Of a stretch of DNA of 64,000 bases, positions 1 through 13,886 are shown in pieces. The notes under the pieces are model-generated. The model made no database searches. It worked only from the letters and a program-made list of their open reading frames with translations, and was not told where the DNA came from. The stretch comes from Bugulina stolonifera. Taxonomy: Eukaryota; Bryozoa; Gymnolaemata; Cheilostomatida; Bugulidae. The DNA is taken from the NCBI GenBank assembly GCA_935421135.1, contig OW285193.1, positions 10,650,099-10,714,098 of the forward strand, written 5' to 3'. A program made the position numbers and the translations under genes. Every line of letters begins with the position of its first letter. Position 1 is the stretch's first letter.

Positions 1-2670
1 TGCCTGCATCCTGCAACTGTATTTTGAGGAGCTCCATTGGAGTGGTGATGATCACCTGACAGCAACCAGCACCTGCCCCTGAGAGCACCTCACTACCAAG
101 TGACAACTTTCCACTAAAATATAGATGGTAAATTAGTGCATAGCTTAGGTTACTTAGGAGTAGAAAGAAACTGTAGACCACACCTCTAAAATTTAAGCAA
201 TACAGACAGAATAACTGTGCTATCTCGATCAATAATATAGGCCTACTACAGCTAATTACCGCACTGTACAACATTATTATTACTCAGAATTCATTATTCG
301 ATCTCAAACTTGAAAAGAACAATTGCTCTGGTCGTATTGATGTTGTTGTCAGTTGTGACTTACGTCTTCTTGTCAGTCAAGCGATGCCTGAAGAAGTCAT
401 TGCCAACCAGTTTGATCACTTTTTCAGGCGTTATCAGCAGCAAGTTAACCCCTGAACCTGTAAGAATAAAGGGAGATAACTCCTCAATTAAACATGTACA
501 TGTATATGACATAGCGAGGAGGCCTGGACTAGTTTTATCCGCATAGTAGCATGGAGAGAGGAGGTAGGCAGGCCCACCGTATAGTTCTGAGATCTAGACT
601 GACTTATGCTTACCTGTCACTAAGTTTTAAATAAAAATCGGCATTAAAACTAAAATATGACTGTGTAATCCTGAAAGACTACTAGCCTGAGCTCCAAAGT
701 CCTCTAAAGGAATGGGTGCATATCATGTTCATAATTCACTGGTGCACGTTTACATTCCACAATAGATCACAAAAACACTCACCCAACCAATCAGAGGACT
801 TGAAACCCAGACTATGAGGTCTTTATATCAATATTCAAAGTAGTTTTCAATGTAAATCCAAAGCAAACAGATAGGAGCCATTAGTACTAAGTTATTACAA
901 AGAGAGAGCAACTTCAATAATTACTATACTAAATGTGAGTGATTGAGCATAATCCAACACCGTGTACATGTATAACAAAACAGTGTATATGAGACACACT
1001 ATTATACATGTACACTTTACTTACATGTATTATATCTGTATTATGTAAGAAAGCATTGCAGACAAATATATGCGGAATTAGTAACTTACCACTCCATCAC
1101 AAGGGAGAGATAGGAGAGACTGGATAAATAAAAGTACAGAAACAAACTAGACGCCTAAATAACATACGTAGCTATTATTCTAATACTATAGTAATACATT
1201 TTTCTTTTTTATATAGCTTACAAGACACCACTAAATTTCAACCAAAGAAGGGAATATAAAAGATGGATATTACGCAGACGGAAAGGGCGAACTATGATAT
1301 GTACAATGTATAACAGTCCAAGTAACCATATGAAAATAACCATAATTTTTATATCCACCAAGAAGCCAGCAATATTAGAAATGCTTATTATTAAGTAGTA
1401 ATGCATTACTAGGGCACCTTAGCAATCCACAAACATTTCCATCGATAATTCAACCAATCATATTATCAGTTTGTGACAATAGAAGTAGAGGAACCTAATA
1501 GTTGAGGTAGAAAGATAGAGAGGGGGGTCACACATAGCACCCTGGAGAATCACTAATTATTTGATAGTTAGGGATAAAGTAGAAGAAACAGTGTAATTGT
1601 AGTTGGGGAATAAGTAGTTTTCTACTGGCGCCAGTGACTAGCTAGCAGTTAGCAAATAATGACTAAGTACATAATATACAGCATATCAAAGATAAGCCTG
1701 GGTACCAGGCTGAAAACTAATGGTGAGTTCACACCGTAACCCAGGCGAATGACAATTGGAGTCCCAGTGCTATAGATGATATACCAGGATATAATAATAA
1801 TCAAACTGCACTTGAATGAAACTGATCGCATGGAACTGCTTGGTAGCTGAGTACATTGGGATACAGCTTACCTCTGTACATGCCAAAGAATCCTTCATTT
1901 CGAAATGTCTTCACCCCACAATCAAACCTTAAACAAACGAGCAGTTGATACAGCCATGATGGTAAAAATAACTAGGGAACTGTAACATGATACACCTATG
2001 ACAACATGAAATGCTTTATCCAATATAAATGCAAAGTAGCCATAATTATGTGTGGGAGGTGGAAGGCCGTTTGCACCTTGTTACATCAATGTTTATATTT
2101 AAATAATACATGTACACGTACATGTAGGTATTATTTATAGATTGTTGTAGAATGTTCTCAGTACTTACATGTTCTTATAGACTTTAACAGCTCCATCTCT
2201 CTGGTTCTGAAGCCTAGTCTTTACTAAGTCTATGGGAAAGACACATGTCACACCTACGAGTCCAGCTACACTTCCATTGATGAGCTTAGGTAGTAACCTA
2301 TAACCATACAGGTAGATGGTAAAATAGTAACCTATAACCATACAAGTAGATGGTAACATAGTAACCTATAACCATACAGGTAGATGGTAGATTAGTAACC
2401 TAGAACCATACAAGTAGATGGTAGGATGTAACCTAGAACCATACAGGTGGATGGTAGAATAGTAACCTAGAATCATACAGGTAGATGCAGGATAGTAACC
2501 TATAACCATACAGGTAGCAGCATAGTACTAATAGCAGCATAGTACTAACAGTAGTAGAGCGAACTATGGATACACACAATCATTAGAAATGACAACCATG
2601 TTTGCAAATAACAAATAACTTATGTCTAATATAGAGTATCTTACGGAAATTGGTTGGACTTCTTCTCCAT
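1..2670 (-). CDS. Mitochondrial glutamate carrier (SLC25A22/A18-like), left tandem copy, 3' part outside window
   Basis: Mitochondrial carrier family member, inner-membrane transporter. Exons on the minus strand in order: 2645-2670 (start ATG at 2668-2670), 2169-2297, 1872-1927, 364-457, and 1-113, where the window cuts exon 5. Phases match at each junction. Exon 2 carries the first carrier signature [10 protein letters not shown], and exon 3 the motif EGFFGMYRG. Exon 4 reads [12 protein letters not shown], typical of the glutamate carrier subgroup. Exon 5 carries the second signature [12 protein letters not shown]. The coding sequence seen is indistinguishable from the right-hand copy (7778-12749), introns included, so it is either a very recent tandem duplicate or an unmerged allele. 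The last four exons must lie left of position 1. An open frame on the plus strand over exon 4 (310-546) is antisense and not a gene. Confidence 0.85.
2287..2515. repeat. 34-bp minisatellite, about 7 units (left carrier copy, intron 1)
   Basis: Tandem units of roughly 34 bp built on tagtaacctataaccataca followed by ggtagatggt. They start inside the 5' end of exon 2 (which ends at 2297) and run into intron 1. Variants include caagtagatgg and a 33-bp unit lacking one base. Confidence 0.92.
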
Positions 2671-3803
2671 ATATAAGCTGACGCCTACGGTGTGTCTGTT
2701 GGTACCTCTGGTGGTGAATACCTTGTCTGTTGGTCTGATAGCAACTTACTGCTAGCTGGTAATGACTTGATCTGTTTACCTGGTATTATCAATCATTACT
2801 CAGCACAAACAAAACAGGATTCAAATACAGATAAATAGATTTTTTGGCAATTGATGGAAATTATCCATGTGGAGAGACAGACCTGGATGTTGAAAGAGCA
2901 CACTCTAGCCGCACACAGTTGACCACAACAGGTCTGCACCCATCAGAAAACCACGAAATAGGTTAACAAATTGCCATTACCACAGTTGAGTAGTTCATTC
3001 ATCCATTGGTGAAAACGTTGGAAAATTAATACTAGGCTATCTTATACATTTACATATATACAAGTTAGTAGTATACACCAAACATCCTAAGTATGGCTAC
3101 ACTGTTATAAATAATTGGTGTTACAACACCTAGTGTAATCTTACATAGACATAGAGCTAGTTGTATAACATGACTTACAGTAATAGTAGATTTACAAAGC
3201 ATAAGCTCTCTACACACACAGCTCAGCTACATGTATACATAGCGTATAACAAGTATAATATTGATCTACCGAAGTACATGTATGCCAAGTTACACTAGAG
3301 TATTCTAAGTGCTATACGCCAATAAATTGTTTATGGGAACTTACTTAACCATTATATATATTATATAACATAGCATAATTAGTAGCATATATAATTATAG
3401 TTAATCGTTAGATCAGCAGAGAAATAGTTGGTCTAATTAGACCATTGGCTATAGATGATTGCTTGATGTTGCTAACTTTAACTCAACCATAGGTTATCTA
3501 TGATAATCTAATTGTTGGATGGGGGGGGGGGGGCACACACAATGAGTATATTATAGAGATAGTGAATGCTGAAGCTACAGATGAACAGATAACTCCTATA
3601 ACTTTGTATTACATATTAACCTGGGTGCAATTTAATCCTTGAGAAAAGCTGGTAGACTTTCAAACTATTGAAAAGTTTGCAATAGTTGACCTTGATATAG
3701 CAAAACATTATGCACTATAATATATATTTCCCAATATTCATCATCATAAATTGACACTTTTTGAAGCCTAACAATATTGTGAAAGATCACTTTGCTAACC
3801 CTT

Positions 3804-6800
3804 TATTTAGCAGGGAATCTTTTTAAATAGTAGTTTGTTTTGATTAAAATATATGTTGTTTCACGTGTAGTGTTCCAGTCTCAATCTAGATATAGTTTTT
3901 TTCAAGTGGCATCACATCAACTAGATTTGGTGCTGCCAAGAAAAATCTAGCTCAAACACCTCGGGACGGAGTATTTTTTACCTATGTTAACCTTGATTGT
4001 GCTAATATTTTATTATATGGGCTAAAATTGTTCATCATTTATTATATTATTCTATGAATTAAAACTATTGTCACAATTAATCTACTATATATAAATATAT
4101 TACTATTATGTGTATACCAAGTTATTATCAAGTTATATAATATGTTACATTTAATTATCTAATGATTTACTAAAATATATGTACATTGTACTTATCATCT
4201 CCATCTTGGTTGTATTTACTTACCTCAACTTCTGGTTGTCTAAATTTGTAATAGACCGACAAGTTCTATCCATCTCATCTATGGTGGTAACTGCTGCAGA
4301 TAGTGGTATATTCAATGATTCTGTTGCCTAACAATCCAACTTGAAGTAAAAATTCCTGCCCCTATTTTTGAGCTGAGAAACTTGGGTGGTTTGTGACAGT
4401 GACTGATCTAGGGACACTGAAGGATGGAAATACATTCAGCAGATACATTTCCACTGGTAGTCCTTTCTGGTCTGGCGGTTGCTTTGATGGTGTAACCAGT
4501 GCTCTGTGCATGCAATTAATGTTGATTTATTCAACAGACCTGCATCTAATAATACAATATGTAATACTACTTATATCAGTGTGATTATATAAGGATATAA
4601 CTGAAGATTGCATGAATATTACCAGATATCTGGCCTTGATGAGAATTTATCCTAAATCCAAATTGAAGTAGGAAATAGAATGTCTTCTATATTTTTAGTT
4701 TTACTAACTCTCAACATGATTCTCAGTCTATCTAAATAGTGTGCTGTTACATTGTACCTAGTACTGGACCCATATACTTTAGTATTACCCAGCAGGGAAT
4801 TAACAACCTATTCACTGTGTATTATAATCAACTTGCTTACTAAAATTATGTGCATCTAAACAGATGTTACATATCCTATCAGTATCTGCACTGTACCAAA
4901 TGTGACTGAAGCTTACAGAGGCTCAATATAATAATCATGATATCTTGCCAGAAAGACATCATCTGTAAATATAATGTACATGACATTGTAGAATATTATT
5001 GGCCTTCCCAAACAGCACATTTTAATTCTGGAATGCTGCCAATGATGCCACATAAAACTTAGTACTGTACTGCTAAGTTATGTGGCTGGTTGCCATTTAC
5101 TAATAAAATGATAATAATCAATGTTACTATGCATAGTAGCTAGTAGTAGAAAGTATTCATTCCTTTCCCTTAGTACAAGTGCACTAAACCAGTATTGTTT
5201 ACCTTATTAATAGAAGGGACTCAATTTAATGTCACAGATTTGATTCAATCTATTCACTGATTTCGCAATATTAGCTTTGCCTGCTGTTTACATCTTTGAC
5301 TGTGTGAATGCTCCTTTATGAATCTTTACTACATGGAGTGATAGATGTGCACTCACTACTATCAGTTGGGTGTATGCTCAGGGAAGTAAATTCACCAGCC
5401 CTGTAGTTGTTGTTGTTACATCACTCTTAACTCCTTCAACTGTTGGCTGACCTATTTTCAGACACTTGAGTGATGTAATGGAATATTTTTACATGGCTGT
5501 ACCCCATGATTTTAAATTTTTTATTCCAATTTGTAAACAAATCTTTGAATCCTTAATAGTATTGAAGTAATATATTATAACACTGTAAGCATCATATTAT
5601 GTGTGAAAACATAATGACTAGAATGGTACATTTTCACAACAAGATTTGGGGAGGGGGGGGGGGGTGTAATGTGTGAAAATTCACCAATTGATCACAATTA
5701 GCCAAGACAAAGAGGTAAAGACAGGTAATGTAAAATATTTGTGGAGTTACAAATTTTATTGGAGAATATTTTCGTAATTTCAACCACTCTAACACTCTTT
5801 TAATAAATATGCTGTACAGTGTATAATAGTTTTTATCTACCTACCCTATGTATGACACTGATAGTTTTTCCTAATCTATGTTACTAAGTGCAAATCTGTG
5901 ATTGCTATATCTGATATAATACATGTTGGTCATCACTATACTCATGTCATGATAGGACGATAAAAATACTACAGTCACTAGTACTAAATATTGCATCATG
6001 TTACAGTTCAATTCTGGAAGTAGCTCCCGGATCTAGGGCTATATGTAGAAATAGTAGAGAAATGCTACATGAGGAACTACCTGGTAGACCTTACAACTAA
6101 TCATTTGGAGTTATCAATTCTTGTGGAATTGAACTTCATAAATGCTAATAAGACAGTCCTCCAGAAGAATTGCAGCTTACATCATTGACTGGCCTGGCCT
6201 CCTTATATTATCAAAGATTGTGAAACATTAGACTGTAGTGCAATATATTATATGTTAGTGATTGATTCCACTGGTTGGTAAATGTATTAATTAACCCACA
6301 ATGTGTTTACAGCTCACCATTAGTGTTGGCCTACATGGCAAGGTGAATTTCAAATTAGCACCTAATAAATGCAGCTAGCTGTTTGACCTTCGTATGCACC
6401 TTGAGGTGAATCATACTCTCTGTATAGCGTGAGTCAAGAGTGTTTACTACTCTCCGTAGAAGACAATTACTAGCGTTATTTGTATAGCAGGTTTCGAAAC
6501 ACTACTTAGTATTTACTATGCATTGCAACAGTCAACGAGTAGTCAATTTATTTCCTAGATAAGAGACAATACCTATGTTTGTTTTATATAGGTCAATAAT
6601 AGTGACAAACATTAAAATATAGAGAGATTAGTTAGATTGGGTTTAAAGCCCTCCAAAATTGAAGTTAATGTGATTTGTGGAACTTAGGCTGAAGGTGCCC
6701 AAGTTCTAGAATCAAATAGAAAAATTCCCAGCTATGTTTTGAAAGGTTTGCATCCCAGGATAAAAATTTGGTTTTCAAGAGGGATGACAGCAAGCAACCT

Positions 6801-7777
6801 AACATAATTTAGCTGAGTCTTGAGATGCTGATAAAGACAGTTTATACTTGTAAGTTGTTCACTTGTAGAAAATGATAGGTCAGGTAATACTCGGTAGTGT
6901 GATTAATTAGATATGGCTTAATTTTATTAGTTCTTTCTAGGAACATAAATATAAATGTATATTTATAGAACTACGTTAGCTAGAGACTGATTATATCTGC
7001 TGATCTGACTAAACCATGATACCACCTTTAGTTTTACACACTGTTTCTATAAAAATGGGATAGGGAAAAATGAGGAAAATATACATTTCAATAAAATAAT
7101 TTGAATCAAGCCTGATTGAAAATGAGCTGATAACAGCCATACATGTAGATTCTATGTTCAGTAATAAAATGTTTATCAAAGAATAAACCGCCAACAGATG
7201 ACTCAAGGAAGAAAGCGGGACTAGATAGTAAACTGCGTTTAATTGACAACAAATTAGAAATTATCTTCTCAAGAGCACACAACTCCTGCTTGCACAACGA
7301 ATAATTGCACTGAACCTTTCAAGTATGAACTAAATGCTATGCTAGACTATTGAAACTAAAAACTATGTCGACTAATAATTACATAATGATGTAAATAACT
7401 AAAAATACATTACTTCAGATTCATCCACATGAGATGGCTAACCTTCGATGTCTAACCCAGAAGGCAATAATAAATGATTAATAGTGGACTAGAACTACAG
7501 AATCAGTGATTGTTCAACGTACTGGCCCACAATATACACTTTGTTGCTTCAGTAGGTAAAATGGCACCTCACAAGGTATTAGCTGTGCCAGCATGGGTAA
7601 ATACATAAAAATACAATAATGTATCTATTCAAGCCATTATATGAGTGAAAGTAAACAACCCATATATATGTGTGATTGCGATTGGTGCAGTTACAGTGCA
7701 TATGGATTGTGGTTTTATCTGATTGATTCTCGTCTAATGATTTCATATTTAAAGACCCTATAATTAGTATGACAACC
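3804..7777. other. Intergenic between the two carrier copies
   Basis: Unique AT-rich DNA, with no convincing spliced or unspliced gene on either strand. It includes a poly-G run at about 5650-5664. Short open frames here (for example 4393-4584 and 7009-7297) have no family features or splice partners. Confidence 0.6.
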
Positions 7778-10700
7778 TTAGAAATAAGAAACTACCTTTT
7801 CACCTATACCTAGGTAGTAGACGACTTGGGCTATCCCAAACAACGGCGCAACGACCATCACACGGCAGAAACCTCCCTTGTAGAATGCTCGTACTCCCTC
7901 CGATTTGAACACCTTCCTGAAATAACCCATAATGCAACATTCAACTTAATGTGCAACATGTAGACCTATTATTCTAAAACCTCTGCAAATACTTGTATTT
8001 ATGTACACCTATTCACGTAGTTGTGGCCAAAAGCACAATACTATGAGTCCCAGTAAAGAGCTGTCTCACACCAGGTGGTTTGTCACTAGATAATCGGAAC
8101 TAATTTAAATTCTGGGATCATTAAATAGTTAATAGTCATGTTCATGAAATGCTCAGAACATGGAACTTCAAGATGCTGTTCCTCCCTACTTGTTCAGAGT
8201 AAAAATCTGATAAGATGAACTTTTAGCAGACCTTACACATCGCATCTACTCTCTCCAATACAATCTACTGTATTGGGAAAATATTTTTTAATAATTTCAG
8301 GGAGTTTAAAGAGATCAGGGGATTGTTGTTAATGTAGAGGAGTTGTGCAGCTTCACTGGTAGACAGACTAAACGAATATTTCCATTGTCAAGATGACCGT
8401 GAAGCAAGTTACTTGTCATCAATAAAAATAACCATGATATGATGACATAGATATGAAGCATACCAAGTGATGACATAGTAGACCGTAAGTGATGACATAG
8501 CAGAGCGCAAGTGATGACATATAAACTATAAATGATGAGTGAAACTTACGAGAAACAATCAGCTATTCCTTTATACGTCTCTTCACCCTTCCCATGATGC
8601 AGCAGCTGTAGACGTGTTTTGACAACTAAAATTGAATTAAAATGCCGTGAAGGAAGAGCATTGATTGACAAAACGTAAACAGTACAAAGTAAACACGTAT
8701 GGGTGGTACAACGGTGACTATGGTGATCATTGATTAAATTAGGAGTTGTCTTCTATTGTGCCAGTTATCAACACAGCCAAATTTCCGCAGTAACAGTGGG
8801 GCTGAAAAGCAAACGCGAAACTTAGACAGCTGTCTAGAAAGTAATTCGGTGAACTTGTCTCAGGTTTTAAATTTACAGGCATTCCTATATTTCGGATTTC
8901 TTAATTTTACATGATGGAGAATCAGATACATTATGTACTAAGGTATAAAATTGATGAAAAAAGAGTTTAAAACAGAAATGTTTGCTGTTAAATGTCCTTT
9001 TCAAATGTACAATGGGCCCTTGATTACTAGAATTTCCTCCAAAAATGCAATGTAATGTGGCTGTGAGCTTATAAAATACAAACATATCCATGTGGGTTAC
9101 ATAACAAACAAAGTGCAGGTTGCACCTACCATCAAATGGTGTAACCATAAAGGAGCTGATACCACCAGCAGCTACCCCTGCAAGAAGTGTAACGTAGAAC
9201 ACAGCTGCATCACCAGCTCCACTATTTCTTCTTTTACCCTGAATTAGAAATATTACAGTCAGTCACTAAAATGGTATGATGGTTAGCTTCAACAACTTGT
9301 CATATTTTTATTGATATATGCTTTTTATACGATAAAGTTTCAATCAACCCACCAGACCATTTAGATGAGCAAAGAGGGGGAAATAGATAGCGCTAAAAGT
9401 AACGTCACGAAGTAGCGTAGCATATGATCCCTTGTACAGTCCCACAATACCTTTCTCTTTAAGCAGCTGCAGAGTAAGAGCGGTAGCGGTGAGTGGACGG
9501 GCCGAGGCAACAGTTGAGCCAGCGCCATCTGCAACAGCATTCATAACGACTTCCATGCCAATAATTCAGAAGGAATAAATGCTGTATCAACATAATTGGC
9601 TGAATTGACATTTTCTTTGTTCCCTTGCAATGAGAATTCGTATTGTCATTGGCTTTTTAAAACAATACTGTTAGATATGAACTCTGTTGATTAATACAGA
9701 ACATTATCAGAGTTGTAGAATGTATTAGTGACTCAAAGAGCACATAAATCAGAGGTCGACGAAAATTGTGGCCTTGAATGAAATTCTAAACACGATACGA
9801 ATGCTAAGTTGCATAAATAAGTGGAATAGAGAGAACCATTAATAGCTAATATTTAGTTATATGGTACTACCTAGTGTAGCCTTAGATCTGCCTGCATCCT
9901 GCAACTGTATTTTGAGGAGCTCCATTGGAGTGGTGATGATCACCTGACAGCAACCAGCACCTGCCCCTGAGAGCACCTCACTACCAAGTGACAACTTTCC
10001 ACTAAAATATAGATGGTAAATTAGTGCATAGCTTAGGTTACTTAGGAGTAGAAAGAAACTGTAGACCACACCTCTAAAATTTAAGCAATACAGACAGAAT
10101 AACTGTGCTATCTCGATCAATAATATAGGCCTACTACAGCTAATTACCGCACTGTACAACATTATTATTACTCAGAATTCATTATTCGATCTCAAACTTG
10201 AAAAGAACAATTGCTCTGGTCGTATTGATGTTGTTGTCAGTTGTGACTTACGTCTTCTTGTCAGTCAAGCGATGCCTGAAGAAGTCATTGCCAACCAGTT
10301 TGATCACTTTTTCAGGCGTTATCAGCAGCAAGTTAACCCCTGAACCTGTAAGAATAAAGGGAGATAACTCCTCAATTAAACATGTACATGTATATGACAT
10401 AGCGAGGAGGCCTGGACTAGTTTTATCCGCATAGTAGCATGGAGAGAGGAGGTAGGCAGGCCCACCGTATAGTTCTGAGATCTAGACTGACTTATGCTTA
10501 CCTGTCACTAAGTTTTAAATAAAAATCGGCATTAAAACTAAAATATGACTGTGTAATCCTGAAAGACTACTAGCCTGAGCTCCAAAGTCCTCTAAAGGAA
10601 TGGGTGCATATCATGTTCATAATTCACTGGTGCACGTTTACATTCCACAATAGATCACAAAAACACTCACCCAACCAATCAGAGGACTTGAAACCCAGAC

Positions 10701-12749
10701 TATGAGGTCTTTATATCAATATTCAAAGTAGTTTTCAATGTAAATCCAAAGCAAACAGATAGGAGCCATTAGTACTAAGTTATTACAAAGAGAGAGCAAC
10801 TTCAATAATTACTATACTAAATGTGAGTGATTGAGCATAATCCAACACCGTGTACATGTATAACAAAACAGTGTATATGAGACACACTATTATACATGTA
10901 CACTTTACTTACATGTATTATATCTGTATTATGTAAGAAAGCATTGCAGACAAATATATGCGGAATTAGTAACTTACCACTCCATCACAAGGGAGAGATA
11001 GGAGAGACTGGATAAATAAAAGTACAGAAACAAACTAGACGCCTAAATAACATACGTAGCTATTATTCTAATACTATAGTAATACATTTTTCTTTTTTAT
11101 ATAGCTTACAAGACACCACTAAATTTCAACCAAAGAAGGGAATATAAAAGATGGATATTACGCAGACGGAAAGGGCGAACTATGATATGTACAATGTATA
11201 ACAGTCCAAGTAACCATATGAAAATAACCATAATTTTTATATCCACCAAGAAGCCAGCAATATTAGAAATGCTTATTATTAAGTAGTAATGCATTACTAG
11301 AGCACCTTAGCAATCCACAAACATTTCCATCGATAATTCAACCAATCATATTATCAGTTTGTGACAATAGAAGTAGAGGAACCTAATAGTTGAGGTAGAA
11401 AGATAGAGAGGGGGGTCACACATAGCACCCTGGAGAATCACTAATTATTTGATAGTTAGGGATAAAGTAGAAGAAACAGTGTAATTGTAGTTGGGGAATA
11501 AGTAGTTTTCTACTGGCGCCAGTTACTAGCTAGCAGTTAGCAAATAATGACTAAGTACATAATATACAGCATATCAAAGATAAGCCTGGGTACCAGGCTG
11601 AAAACTAATGGTGAGTTCACACCGTAACCCAGGCGAATGACAATTGGAGTCCCAGTGCTATAGATGATATACCAGGATATAATAATAATCAAACTGCACT
11701 TGAATGAAACTGATCGCATGGAACTGCTTGGTAGCTGAGTACATTGGGATACAGCTTACCTCTGTACATGCCAAAGAATCCTTCATTTCGAAATGTCTTC
11801 ACCCCACAATCAAACCTTAAACAAACGAGCAGTTGATACAGCCATGATGGTAAAAATAAATAGGGAACTGTAACATGATACACCTATGACAACATGAAAT
11901 GCTTTATCCAATATAAATGCAAAGTAGGAGTTATTTACAACTACTAAAGCCATAATTATGTGTGGGAGGTGGAAGGCCGTTTGCACCTTGTTACATCAAT
12001 GTTTATATTTAAATAATACATGTACACGTACATGTAGGTATTATTTATAGATTGTTGTAGAATGTTCTCAGTACTTACATGTTCTTATAGACTTTAACAG
12101 CTCCATCTCTCTGGTTCTGAAGCCTAGTCTTTACTAAGTCTATGGGAAAGACACATGTCACACCTACGAGTCCAGCTACACTTCCATTGATGAGCTTAGG
12201 TAGTAACCTATAACCATACAGGTAGATGGTAAAATAGTAACCTATAACCATACAAGTAGATGGTAACATAGTAACCTATAACCATACAGGTAGATGGTAG
12301 ACTAGTAACCTATAACCATACAAGTAGATGGTAGGATGTAACCTAGAACCATACAGGTGGATGGTAGAATAGTAACCTATAACCATACAGGTAGATAGTA
12401 AAATAGTAACCTATAACCATACAAGTAGATGGTAACATAGTAACCTATAACCATACAGGTAGATGGTAGATTAGTAACCTAGAACCATACAAGTAGATGG
12501 TAGGATGTAACCTAGAACCATACAGGTGGATGGTAGAATAGTAACCTAGAATCATACAGGTAGATGCAGGATAGTAACCTATAACCATACAGGTAGCAGC
12601 ATAGTACTAATAGCAGCATAGTACTAACAGTAGTAGAGCGAACTATGGATACACACAATCATTAGAAATGACAACCATGTTTGCAAATAACAAATAACTT
12701 ATGTCTAATATAGAGTATCTTACGGAAATTGGTTGGACTTCTTCTCCAT
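7778..12749 (-). CDS. SLC25A22: Mitochondrial glutamate carrier, SLC25A22/SLC25A18 type (complete, 9 exons, 311 aa)
   Basis: Likely imports L-glutamate with H+ across the mitochondrial inner membrane (known role of this SLC25 subgroup). Exons 5' to 3' on the minus strand: 12724-12749, 12079-12207, 11760-11815, 10252-10345, 9871-10001, 9353-9528, 9130-9238, 8550-8625, 7778-7916. All junctions keep phase and the stop is TAA at 7778-7780. The total of 936 nt encodes 311 aa; the vertebrate proteins are about 320 aa. All three carrier signatures are present: [10 protein letters not shown] (about residue 30), [12 protein letters not shown] (about 125) and VTPFDVVKTRLQ (about 236, split by an intron after the Asp codon). 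[20 protein letters not shown] near the C terminus also fits. The ATG is the first in exon 1 and gives a short N terminus with no presequence, normal for carriers. A 34-bp minisatellite lies in intron 1 against exon 2. A22 versus A18 orthology cannot be settled by eye. Confidence 0.9.
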
Positions 12750-13886
12750 ATATAAGCTGACGCCTACGGTGTGTCTGTTGGTACCTCTGGTGGTGAATAC
12801 CTTGTCTGTTGGTCTGATAGCAACTTACTGCTAGCTGGTAATGACTTGATCTGTTTACCTGGTATTATCAATCATTACTCAGCACAAACAAAACAGGATT
12901 CAAATACAGATAAATAGATTTTTTGGCAATTGATGGAAATTATCCATGTGGAGAGACAGACCTGGATGTTGAAAGAGCACACTCTAGCCGCACACAGTTG
13001 ACCACAACAGGTCTGCACCCATCAGAAAACCACGAAATAGGTTAACAAATTGCCATTACCACAGTTGAGTAGTTCATTCATCCATTGGTGAAAACGTTGG
13101 AAAATTAATACTAGGCTATCTTATACATTTACATATATACAAGTTAGTAGTATACACCAAACATCCTAAGTATGGCTACACTGTTATAAATAATTGGTGT
13201 TACAACACCTAGTGTAATCTTACATAGACATAGAGCTAGTTGTATAACATGACTTACAGTAATAGTAGATTTACAAAGCATAAGCTCTCTACACACACAG
13301 CTCAGCTACATGTATACATAGCGTATAACAAGTATAATATTGATCTACCGAAGTACATGTATGCCAAGTTACACTAGAGTATTCTAAGTGCTATACGCCA
13401 ATAAATTGTTTATGGGAACTTACTTAACCATTATATATATTATATAACATAGCATAATTAGTAGCATATATAATTATAGTTAATCGTTAGATCAGCAGAG
13501 AAATAGTTGGTCTAATTAGACCATTGGCTATAGATGATTGCTTGATGTTGCTAACTTTAACTCAACCATAGGTTATCTATGATAATCTAATTGTTGGATA
13601 GGGGGGGGGGGGGGGGCACACACAATGAGTATATTATAGAGATAGTGAATGCTGAAGCGACAGATGAACAGATAACTCCTATAACTTTGTATTACATATT
13701 AACCTGGGTGCAATTTAATCCTTGAGAAAAGCTGGTAGACTTTCAAACTATTGAAAAGTTTGCAATAGTTGACCTTGATATAGCAAAACATTATGCACTA
13801 TAATATATATTTCCCAATATTCATCATCATAAATTGACACTTTTTGAAGCCTAACAATATTGTGAAAGATCACTTTGCTAACCCTG
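9889..13886. repeat. Right copy of the ~4 kb direct duplication
   Basis: Partner of 1-3803, in the same orientation. Relative to the left copy it carries an extra 22 bp near 11928, five more minisatellite units (12201-12592) and a longer G run (about 13600). Beyond 13886 the two copies are unrelated. Confidence 0.93.
12197..12594. repeat. 34-bp minisatellite, about 12 units (right carrier copy, intron 1)
   Basis: Same unit as at 2287-2515 but about 12 copies. The variant order shows that a block of five units was duplicated as a higher-order segment. On the minus strand each unit contains gttatag followed by gttacta, so the array repeats the sequence of the exon 2 splice acceptor. Confidence 0.92.

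Larger units (their letters stand above)
1..3803. repeat. Left copy of a ~4 kb near-identical direct duplication
   Basis: Positions 1-3803 align base for base with 9889-13886 (offset 9888, rising to 9910 and then about 10083 after indels). It covers carrier exons 1-5 and about 1.1 kb upstream. I saw only a few substitutions, a 22-bp indel near 2028, a shorter minisatellite and a shorter poly-G tract. Similarity stops abruptly after the shared string ending at 3803. The left boundary is outside the window. Confidence 0.93.

Noticed and set aside
310..546. 78-codon plus-strand frame, repeated identically at 10198-10434
   Set aside because: It runs antisense over carrier exon 4, whose minus-strand frame carries the family motif [12 protein letters not shown] and fits splicing. 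The plus frame starts with TTG and has no family features. Being present twice only reflects the duplication.
2287..2515. CRISPR-like appearance of regularly spaced repeats
   Set aside because: Units are contiguous with no unique spacers, lie at a eukaryotic intron/exon border, and vary internally like a minisatellite.
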